From: Cordia subcordata
Taxonomy: Eukaryota > Streptophyta > Magnoliopsida > Boraginales > Cordiaceae
Assembly: GCA_028554755.1 (NCBI GenBank)
Contig: JAPTOF010000028.1
Coordinates: forward strand, 974,501-1,038,500
DNA: 64,000 bases
Reading direction: 5' to 3'
The notes beneath the pieces were generated by a model. The model was not told the origin of the DNA and did not search any database. It saw only the letters and a list, made by a program, of their open reading frames with translations. Shown in pieces: positions 55,354-64,000 of this stretch. A program made the translations under genes and the position numbers. How positions within the stretch are numbered: position 1 is the stretch's first letter; each line of letters opens with the position of its first letter.

Positions 55354-55358
55354 GGCCA

Positions 55359-56538
55359 GAATCCCATAAAGAAAGGGGGGTTAGTTGAGATGGGCTTTGT
55401 AAGGAGAGAAAGAGAAGTATTAAACTTGATGTAATTATGATTTGCATATGAGTTGAGGAAACTATATGTCATACTTGTAGAGCAAATAAGAAAAAGATCG
55501 ACATATATACCCCAAGAAAAGAAAAGAAAGAAATCCGTACACACATAGCACAACACATATAATACTACACATGTACATACCCAATACCATACATGGACAC
55601 ACACAAAACACCACAAACACATACACTCTTAGTGGTAAAGCCACATGGACATGAGGAGTGACTTGCACCCCTAACCTTTTGAAAAAAAAAATATTATTGA
55701 TTGTTGTAGAGGTTAAGTCTACAAATAAGATTTTGCCTTACCCCTTAGGATAGACCAAAATCCCCTTTGTATTGGATGTGAGTAATTGATGATCGAAAGG
55801 TTAAGGTTTTGGTATTTTGGCTTGCTCTTGTTCTCTCGTTGTTGTACCTTAATACTCATCCCTATATAAGGATTCGTGGGTCATAGTTTTAGGGTTGACC
55901 CTGCATCAATGTTTATATTCATGCTAATTATGTTAATTAATCATGCGCTAGTATCAATTATTGATTTATCCCCTTTTGTATGTAGGTTGGACTTGCCTTT
56001 TTTATAATCTTTAATTTCTGGGTTTTATTCTCCCACTTTCTCCTTGTTCCATAAGGGTTAGATAGCGCCAATCTTGGGCCAACAGGCACCCAAATCCTTG
56101 TGACCATGAATGGGTCTATCCTTTAGAAGCCATATTCACATGGGCCTAAATGGTTAGCCTCTCACTCATCAGCCTGAGAAGCCTGATAAGTAATCTTATT
56201 AGGCTTCATGTGCAAGTGATAGTCTTTAGGGGTTTTTATCTAATTGTTACTCTTATTTTGAATTTTAATTTTTCCTTATTTGTGGCTCTTCGTTTTTTCT
56301 AGTTCACGTCATTTCAAAAGCTAAAATTTTATCCTATATTAAAATCTTGTTAGTTATCTTTTCGCCTTCCCCATACAAGACCTATCCATTCAAAGATTTC
56401 TCATCGGTAGCCTCTCTTCTGTCAATCGCCTCTTCCTTTCTTCTCCTTTGGTGAGAAAGTGTTCAGGTTAGTTTTCTGGCCTCTTCTTCTTTTTTACTTC
56501 CTTTTGTTATTGTCTAATAGAGAAAACTCACTCTAGGG
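55359..56538. other. Region without a recognisable gene, possibly the 3' end of the Gypsy element
   Basis: A minor tRNA-like stretch followed by a run of A lies at about 55628-55690 (CTTAGTGGTAAAGCC, then an A-run) and could be a SINE fragment. The 3' LTR of the minus-strand Gypsy element would be expected here, but I could not identify LTR ends or a polypurine tract with confidence. Confidence 0.35.
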
Positions 56539-58149
56539 ATGCCTCGAAAACAAGTACCCCTTTGGGTGCTAAAAACCTTTACTCGAGGGTACATGAGGAA
56601 TACCTTGACTATGTCTGTCAAAGATAACTCATCCCATTTGATGGAAAAAAGCCATATGGCTTACAAAAGGAGCAAAGGCGGATACTTTCCACCCTGACTA
56701 GTTTAGTATATAACTGAAGGTTTTTGTCTATCGTTTTAGATTCCCCCTCCCTAAGCTTTTTTGTGAGGCTTGCAACTACTATAGTGTGGCTCCCAACCAA
56801 TTAATGCCTAATGTGTGACGACTATTATTATGTTTGGAGATTTTTTCTGAACAGCAGGACCTCTCTTTTAGCCTAGATGATATCCTATACTCTTATTACT
56901 AAAAATGTTTTAAAAATTGCCAACCTGGTTACTTCCACCTTTCTTTATGCAAGAACCGTCATCATCTTATTACTAAAATGACCACTAGTGAGAAGCACTA
57001 AAAAGACATTTACCTTTTTGCATATCATTCTGTGTTACTTCCTTATGGCATCATGATGGCATTAAAATAGAGGGCCTTTGGTATGGATGCTTCATTCCTT
57101 TAAATAGTGATTTATTTTCAAAGGGGCCTAATTTGTTGACTGTGTATGTTTGTGCAGATCCAAAGAAAGAGTTTTCCTTTCCCAAGTCCGTTCTGGCGTT
57201 TGTTGACAAGGCGTCTTGTGTTTTAGTGCTTAATTCTTCTCGTTCTTGGTGCCATTTCTTGAAACCTTTGACTCTATCCATACGTCCTTTTAGTGTGATC
57301 ACATTGCCACTTACTGTAAGTGCCTTTTTCCCTTTTCTTTATTTCTTTTTTTTTAAGTGTTTGATGTAACTTACGATTTACTTTCCTGTTATCCCTATTC
57401 ACTTAAAGAAGAGCACAGTCACCTTTTCTCTGAGCATCCATTATAAGCATGTTCCTCACAAACTTAATAAGGTTGATGTAGCTTTGTCTGATGAGGAAAT
57501 ATCAGCCCTTGGGGATGAATCTACCAAAAACCATCATCCACTTGATTTTTCTGCTTTTGCTCCATCCTCCTAAGCTGATCCCCCGCTTGACTTGATTTCA
57601 TTCATTTGTTGTAAGGTTATGCCAATTTTACGTCCTCAGTGGACGACCAATGGCTGAGTGGTGATACTGTGGGTCATGGAACCCAAATGATTGCTGCTGT
57701 AAGTGCAACACTCTCTATTTTTACTTTAATTATTTCACTTTGGTGGGTTCATAATCGTACTATTGTTGCAGGTTTCTATGCTTTGGAATAGATTATGTTG
57801 TGATTTTGAAAAAAGCCAAGAAAGAATTAATAGGGCCACCGCTGGTTCTTTCTTTACCCGAGAGATTGCAAACTTGAAGGCTAGACTCAATGCTGCTAAT
57901 CAAGAAAAGGAGATGTTGATAGCTGTGAAGGATCTTGCAAAAAAGAGACGGTCAAAAGTTGCTGATAAGTTAATAGCCACGAAGGAGGCTATAGTGTGTA
58001 AGGTTGCTAACTTGAAGAATTCCTTGATGGCATCAATGGCAACTGTCAAGAAATTGAAGGTCAAGTGTCAAGCCATCAATGACTATGCTGTGTTGAATAC
58101 TACGGTCACTCTATATCGTCGGCATGTCAAGGGAGAGGACTCTTCCTAG
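56539..58149 (+). pseudogene. Extra ORF antisense to the Gypsy element (putative gypsy-type transposase, Transposase_28-like)
   Basis: The frame starts at the ATG at 56539 (MPRKQVPLWVLKTFTRGYMR). A domain follows with FRFPLPKLFCEACNYYSVAP, then NQLMPNV, a TGA where Trp is expected, and LCLEIFSEQQDL. This matches the plant 'putative gypsy type transposon' pattern. Plausible introns are GTAAGT near 57317 to about 57408, and GTAAGT at 57700 to GCAG at 57771. The last exon encodes a coiled-coil tail (ARLNAANQEKEMLIAVKDLA) ending at a stop at 58147. Several stops and one frameshift make it a pseudogene. It lies downstream of the Gypsy pol but on the opposite strand, an arrangement described for extra ORFs of Tat-lineage elements. 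The role is unknown. Confidence 0.6.
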
Positions 58150-58689
58150 AATAAGGAATATGTTTATGAGTCCTTTGAGAAGTTAAAGGATGACTTACTG
58201 AAGAAAAAGCAGGGTGATAGTGGTCCTTCAGATGCTACTTGTGCACGCACCTCCTCTTAGCCATAGTTTATGAAGTTTATCTGCTTTTACGTTTTGTCAT
58301 TTTGAATAGATGTTTGGTTTATTTTTGTGACTTTTTTGACTCATTGGATGGTTACAGGTAGATTATGGTGTGATATTTCTCTTTGTCTATAAATGAGATT
58401 GACTAATCTTGGTATGTCGCTTTTCGTTGTCTAAAAATGGCTAACAAGCTTTGGGTTGTACCATGATCAGTTCATTTATTTGTTTATGTTGAAATTGAGA
58501 CTTTTATGTTGTTGGGGCAAACGTAGCTCAAGGTATGTTTGGAGCAGTCGCAGCATACAGAGGAAAAAGGGTTTCTTTTCTCCCTTAATTCTAAGTTAGG
58601 GGGTCAAAGGTATCCTGAAGCTCTGCTTTCAACGTGACTCTAATGTTAAGATTAGCTGGCCCAAAACAATGTTTCAGCCTATGGTGTAG

Positions 58690-59040
58690 TACCGTAGTGT
58701 TCGAGGTCACAGCCCAAATGTTTGGATCAAATTATCAGAGATATTTTGCAATCTTGATTTAAAGTCAAGGGTCTCCAAGTCATAGCTCTGACGTTTGGAT
58801 CAAAAGGCCTTAAGCTATCGCCCTGATGTTTGGATCGAAAGGTCTAAAGTCGTGACCCTGATGTTTGGATCAAAGGGTTGGAGAAAATTTGTAACCTTGA
58901 TGTAAGGTCAAAGGGTTCTAAGTCGTGGCCTTGATGCTTGGATCAAAGGGCCGGGGAAAATTTGCAACCCTGATGTAAAATCGAAGGGTTTAAGTCACGG
59001 CCCTGATGTTTGGATCAAAGGGCTGGAGATAATTTGCAAA
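58690..59040. repeat. Tandem repeat array in the 3' region of the Gypsy element
   Basis: The phrase CCTGATGTTTGGATCAAAGG recurs with starts of its ATG at 58718, 58791, 58826, 58861, 58934 and 59006, spacings of 73, 35, 35, 73 and 72. The longer unit combines two related half-units of about 35-38 bases. Tandem repeats between pol and the 3' LTR are typical of Tat/Ogre-type elements. Confidence 0.85.
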
Positions 59041-59151
59041 GCATTGCACTAGAATGATAAGTGCGCATTTATTAAACCGAAGATATTTTTGTAAGCAATT
59101 TAAAGAACATGAGAAATTTAAAAGTAATATTTTTTTTAGATGTACGGTATT

Positions 59152-60328
59152 CTAATTGTGTTTGACTTGCTCCCTGTTAATTGTCCCTAGCTTATATGCA
59201 CCTGTTCTAGTAGCCATTATAACCTTGTATGGACCTTCCCAACTTGGACCCAACTTTTTAGCATTTATCTCCTGTGTGTTTTGGAAGAATCGGTGCAACA
59301 CCCAATCTCTCGCAGAAAAAGTGCGTACCTTCAATTTTTCGTTAAAATTCTCAACCATCCTATGTTGGGATTCATGGATTTTGGCATCCGCGGCATTTCA
59401 TAATTCTTCCTAGGTGTCTAACTAAAGTCACAGTTCTTCATTATTACCTTCTTTTTTTGCAAACATCCTTCTGTAGCTAGGCATACCAACTTCTAGTGGG
59501 ACCATTGCTTATACGCCATGCGTCAAGGATAATGGGGTTTCCTCTATAGCAATAAACCCATAGTACCCCAGGAAGTTCTTCTATCCATTTTCCCTTTGCA
59601 GCTTTTAACCATTTCGTGATCATAGACATGATTGTCTTATTTGAGAACTTGGCCTACCTATTAGCTTAGGGGTGCCTTGGTGTGGAATGTGTAATCTTGA
59701 TGTTCCACTTGATGTAGAGAGATTTAAAATCATCACTAATGAATTGTGATCCGTTGTCGATTACCATCTCTTGTGGTACTTCGAACTAACAAATGATGTT
59801 ATTCTAGATAAAGCTTTTGACTTCTCTATCTCGAACTTGTGCGAAGGAATCGGCTTCTATCCGCTTGGTAAAATAATTAGTGAGGGCTAGCATAAATACC
59901 TTCTACCTGGGAGCTGATGATAGTTTCCCCACAATGTCCATTCCTCACTTTATGAATGGCTAGGCACTGGAGTTGGAAGCAAGGGATTGGTCGACTAATG
60001 AGGAATATATGCATAGCACTAACACTTATTGCATTTGCATGCGTAATTAATCGAATCGACATGCATTGTTGGCCAATAATAACCAACGGTTATTAACCTA
60101 TGGACCAAATTACGTCCACCTGAATGGTTCCCACGTTGCTTTTCATGCACATCTACCATTATGTATTAAGATTTATCTTTCTCAAGGCATCGCAAGTAAG
60201 GTCCAGTATATGATCGCTTGTACATCTTACCACTAATTATGCAATAACATGTGGATTTCATTCTGATTTTTCGTGCCTTTGGCTGTTACTCGACAAATTG
60301 CCTTTCTCTAAGTATGTTTTGATTGGTG
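59152..60328 (-). pseudogene. Gypsy integrase
   Basis: On the minus strand, just after the solo LTR, coding continues with ARKIRMK-type sequence. The zinc-binding domain shows GNHSGGRNLVHRLITVGYYW and CKCNKC (about 60000-60140), fitting the H-H-C-C pattern. Core fragments follow: HQGTPK, and MVPLEVGMPSYR with PLSLTHGV (about 59480-59560). The C-terminal domain is open: DWVLHRFFQNTQEINAKKLG, then PSWEGPYKVIMATRTGAYKL at about 59180-59260. Frames are broken many times. The order RT, RNase H, integrase identifies Gypsy. It would have integrated the element's cDNA. Confidence 0.75.
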
Positions 60329-60333
60329 TTATC
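60329..60333. other. Target-site duplication of the solo LTR, left copy (TTATC)
   Basis: It matches TTATC at 62078-62082 exactly. Joining the Gypsy pol at one copy gives a continuous minus-strand reading frame across the site. Confidence 0.85.
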
Positions 60334-62077
60334 TGGTGGGATTGTATGTCCTAAAGACCATTTGTACATAGATATTGAACTAGAGATTTGATCATTGTTT
60401 GTATTTATGAGCACTTCTTACATATATCATCTTTGGTATATATGTGTGATATATTATGTAAAGGTCCAATGATGTATTCAATAACTTGGATGCGCAGTAA
60501 GACTGGACGAACAGTAGGTCCAAGTTTAGTTTTGGATATACCATAAATATGTCCATAATTGGATGGTGTTGGGTACTCTATCGAGATAAGGCTAGAGTGG
60601 ACGAGTCTCTTGAGAGAGGTGATCTACTTAGGTTATTGGAGGGTCTTTTTAAACTTTGTGTCTAGTACGTGTGTCACGCATTGGATAGGACCACCGTGAC
60701 TATGTCGTATGGAACCGTGCTGTCATATATAGAAGACAAGATATTCACTGCATTCGAGTGACCAATGTTCTTAATCTTAATATATGTGGATGAACTAGTG
60801 AAGTTGAAGTGCAGCACATTAATGTAGCATAAGGAGAGGTCTTGAATGATAAGTTTGTCTGTCTCATATGTTGGGTGTTGTGTTCTAATCAATCAAGACA
60901 TGTATGTGGAACAACATTGTCTATATGCCCTCTTGGATTTGTCTTATTAGTCATCATAAATCTAGATCTAGTGATATTACCCTTCAAAGGTATATCAGTC
61001 ATTTGGCTTGTGAGTCACCCCATAGATCAAGAGTTCTATGACCAGATGGTGATCACTCTTTGAAATAGAGATTCCAAGGTTTCAGATGCAGTCTTGGAGG
61101 TGATGGTGCCTTTTAACCGGCCTTGACTGCGAGTAGAAATAGAGGGGCATTTTGGTCATTTCTCTTGGTTGGTCAAACAGAGTGGTTGCTTGATGTGACC
61201 TATTTTTGCTTAGCCAATAATTATCCTTGGAGTGTGGCTTTGGTCTTTTGGTGGAAATAGATTGAGATCAAAATAGCCTTCGTGTCGCCAAAGAGGCTAC
61301 AAGGGCATTTTGATCATTTTGAGAGCCAAGGGTAATTATATCTTTTGGTCCTTTCACTAGTCATATTTCAAATGAATATAGTTAATTGAGATTATCTAAT
61401 TATGTGGATACTTTATTGAGATATAAATTTAATAGAGAAGGAAAAAAGATTTTATCCAAGTTTTTCCTTATTAAATTTATGGGCATCTCAATAGGACAAG
61501 CAGGTCCCATAGAATTAGATATTATAGAGTAGGAGAGAGAAAGAAATATCTTAGATATCCTATCCATAAGGTATATTCCATTTCTAGAAAAGGTGTAGTT
61601 GAAAATTTTTATTATTCTAGGAACTTACCCAATTAGGGTTGCTGTGCACTATAAATAGTTAGCTAACAACAATACCTATAAAAGTCTCTTTGCCTCTTTT
61701 ATAAAGGTGTGTAGGATTTTTCATCTAGTATACTAAGAACACACACTACTCCATAGATCTTCAATTATAGCTCTCCTAAACGCTTGCCAACTACATAGTA
61801 CCATGCATTCTAGCTTTGGAAAGGTGATCATAGTGAAGAAGGCTAATTGGAAGACTATTTTGGAGGAGATTTCACAAAGCAAAGAGACCACCCACTTGGA
61901 TTTTCAGCTCCTTGAAGGTGTATCACTTTATCTTCTTACTATGTATTTAATCATGTTGTGCTTTTTGTGTGCAAATAGCTTTTGTTGCTTGTTCCGCCAC
62001 CATATTAGATATGCCCTTTCAAAATTTTAAAAGCTTAATGATCTATAGACTATGGTGTAGCAATCCCGATCTTAACA
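60334..62077 (+). mobile_element. Solo LTR of the element A family inside Gypsy pol
   Basis: It starts TGGTGGGATTGTATGTCC and ends GATCTTAACA. It aligns with 26886-28694 (start TGTTGGGATTGTATATCC, end GATCCAACA). It is 1744 bp long and has the TG...CA termini. The perfect TTATC duplications and the restored pol frame show that a full element inserted here and recombined to one LTR. Confidence 0.9.
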
Positions 62078-62082
62078 TTATC

Positions 62083-62760
62083 CACGAATCTTGAAGCAAT
62101 TGGTTTACCACGACAGGCTTATCTTGCAGTACCAACAACCCTAGAAGATAGATTACGGGGATTGTTTTATCCTTTGCTCCTACTGAAGTGGATCCCAGGT
62201 TGGCTAAGGCGTCAACATTTTTTGTTTAGCTCCCCATTGATTTGCGATATGGACACCTCTCCAATCTCCGCTTACAATTTCTTGACTACGGCGAGGTACT
62301 TGATAATCTTGGCTTGATAACTTCCTACCACCTAGTTCACAACCAACTATGAGTCGCAGTAATCTTTGACCTTCCTTGCTCCTATTTCCTTTAGCCACGT
62401 TACGCCAAGAAGTAGTGCCTTGTACTCGGCTTTGTTATTGGTCATTTTGAAGCCGCACTTCACGGCCTTCTCGACTTTTACGTCAACCGGGTCTGATTAC
62501 TATGCTGAGACCACCGCATTTGGTGTGGGGAGTCCATCGATATGCAATATCCACTCTTTCATTGAGGGGTCGCTAGTTGTTAAAACTTTTTTCTGTGGTG
62601 GTTGGTTTGTGAAATCTGCCACTGCCACAAAATCAGCTAAGGCCTGCGACTTTATAATTATCCTAGGCTGATAAATGATGTCAAACTCACTCATTTCCAC
62701 GACCCATTTGAGTAATCCCCCGGAGGCTTCTGGCTTTTACATAATGGCTCTTAAGGGTGG
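62083..62760 (-). pseudogene. Gypsy second RNase H (aRNH-type) and linker
   Basis: On the minus strand after MEMSEFDIIYQPRIIIKSQA (the start of the linker typical of plant Gypsy) there is LADFVAVADFT, then WILHIDGLP, a remnant of the (W-x-L-y-V-D-G) RNase H start. Then NKAEYKALLLGVTWLKEIGA lies near 62400-62460. A further stretch resembling the DALANLGSTSV linker lies near 62180-62220. A second RNase H after the first is characteristic of the Tat lineage. Stops and frame changes are frequent. Confidence 0.65.
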
Positions 62761-63190
62761 CTCTGTTAAAACAATGATTAGGTGTGACTGAAAGTGTGGG
62801 CAAAGTTTCCTAGCTGCGGATACCAAGGCCAAGATGACTTTGTCGACCCTTTCATATTACTCTCGGCCGCAGTCAATCCTTTACTCGCGAAATACACAGG
62901 AAGTTGTTCTCTTCCGTCTTCCCGCACCAATACAACACTCACGGCTGTGTCTGAGACAGAGAGATATAACAACTTTTCCACTGCGGGTGGCTTGGATAAT
63001 AAGGGCGGGCTGGTTAAGTACCCCTTCAGTTTCTGGATCGCAGCTTCACATTTTGTGGTCCATTCGAACTTGGATCCTTTCTTTAGTAGTGTGTAGAATG
63101 GACGGCAAAATTCGAAGCCTTGGGAATAAATCTGACAAAGGCTGTGACGTGTCTTGTTAACTTCATTACCTCTTTTGCTGATTTTGGTGA
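62761..63190 (-). pseudogene. Gypsy RNase H (first domain)
   Basis: The minus-strand frame reads MEKLLYLSVSDTAVSVVLVR, then EDGREQLPVYFASKGLTAAE (62870-62981). This corresponds to the plant Gypsy phrase with YLAVS, AVSAVLVRE and PVYYVSK. Upstream, EVMKLTRHVTAFVRFIPKAS (63100-63180) is the connection domain. Catalytic residues beyond this cannot be judged because of frame breaks. Confidence 0.7.
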
Positions 63191-64000
63191 AGGAAAATCT
63201 AATACCATTTTGATTTGGTCCAGTGTGCTTTGATGCCTCTCTTTATGACCGGATACCCCAAAACCTTTCCGGTTTCGATCCCAAAGGAGCATTTCTCTGG
63301 GTTCAACTTCATATCATATTTGCGAAGAACTACAATGTTTGTTGCAGATGTTCCACATGTAGTTTGATTTTGATGGATTTCACCAACATGTCGTCTATAT
63401 AGACCTCTATTGTCTTTCCTAATTGATTGTGGAACATTTGGTTTACCAATTGCTAATACATAGCCCCTATGTTCTTTAGCCCAAAGGGCATTCTTTTGTA
63501 ACAGTATACACCTTTGCTGGTCACAAAGGAAGTTCTCTCTTGATCATCTGGGTTCATAAGTATCTGATTATACCCTGAGTATGTGTCAAGCAAGCACATG
63601 AGCTCATGGCTGGCTGTCGCATCCACCAATGCATCAATGTATGGTACTGGGAATGGATCTTGTGGGCATGCCTTGTTTAGATTTGTGAAATCCACACATT
63701 CACCATTTCCCATCTTTTTTGGGTACCACAACTACGTTTGCCAGCCAATTTTGATACTTGACTTCTCGGATTGCATCATTCTCTAAGAGCTTTCTTACCT
63801 CCTTCTACAATGTGATTCTTGGCCGCAGACATTTTCCTTCTCTTCTACTTCATTGGTTTGTGCAAAGGATCAATGTTCAGCTTATGCGTAATCACCTTTG
63901 GATCAATCCCTTTCATGTGTTCATGAGTCCAGGTGAAACATACTTCAAACTCTTTCAACAAGCTAAGTACTTCATTTATGATCTCTAGCGCTAACCTTGC
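63191..64000 (-). pseudogene. Gypsy reverse transcriptase, entering from the right edge
   Basis: On the minus strand, from 64000 down, the sequence before the fingers is still readable (CFTWTHEHMKGIDPKVITHK). Then comes the WLANVVVVPKK block with a frame change near 63735, then the open segment GECVDFTNLNKACPQDPFP, YIDALVDATASHELM, LDTYSGYNQILMNPDDQERT and CYKRMPFGLKN (63453-63731). A YVDDML-type active site should follow near 63390. Plus-strand 63383-63412 complements to a V-D-D/M-like stretch, but I could not read it cleanly. The N-terminal part of the element lies outside the window. Confidence 0.8.

Overview
This window looks like repeat-rich, AT-rich nuclear DNA of a flowering plant, most likely a eudicot with a large genome. 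I cannot name the species. About four fifths is transposon sequence. Copia and Gypsy LTR retrotransposons are stacked inside one another, with solo LTRs, small non-autonomous LTR elements, a CACTA DNA transposon end and MITE-like repeats. I see one plausible host gene, a small single-exon gene at 52638-52895 with a TATA box. I see no intact autonomous transposon: every pol region carries stops or frameshifts.

Layout. 1-28694 is a four-element nest. Copia element A (5' LTR entering from the left, 3' LTR 26886-28694) was split in its integrase by Sirevirus-like Copia element B (4487-25254, target-site duplication TACAT). B was hit twice: in gag by a short Gypsy-derived non-autonomous element C (6562-7739), and in its extra 3' ORF by an opposite-strand Copia element D (12979-22730). 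For C and D, joining the flanks at one copy of the duplication restores B's frame, which confirms the boundaries. 28809-38208 is a younger, structurally complete but coding-defective Sirevirus-like element E on the minus strand. It has PBS, gag, PR, IN, RT, RNase H, an extra ORF, two polypurine tracts and near-identical LTRs.

39272-46386 is bounded by a long inverted repeat and an 8-bp flanking repeat. It holds a fragment of a tRNA-Asp-primed, probably Gypsy, retrotransposon. Two LTRs face each other (40639-42393 plus, 42489-44259 minus) around a copy of the whole tRNA-Asp primer, genomic CCA included. A solo LTR of the same family (44446-46215, TSD CCTGG) follows. 47297-49590 is a CACTA end with subterminal repeats and a minus-strand transposase remnant. 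49600-54400 is mostly low-complexity or MITE-like DNA around the small gene. 54414-55353 is an inverted dimer of a TRIM-type element inserted as one unit (TSD GGCCA at both outer ends). 56539-64000 is a Gypsy element of apparent Tat type on the minus strand, with a second RNase H, a tandem-repeat 3' region and an extra ORF in antisense. Its pol is interrupted by a solo LTR of element A's family (60334-62077, TSD TTATC).

Most worth following up are the two inverted-dimer structures (one preserving a full primer tRNA), the homologous extra ORFs in both Sirevirus-like elements, the antisense ORF of the Gypsy element, and the GC-rich palindrome clusters of element E.
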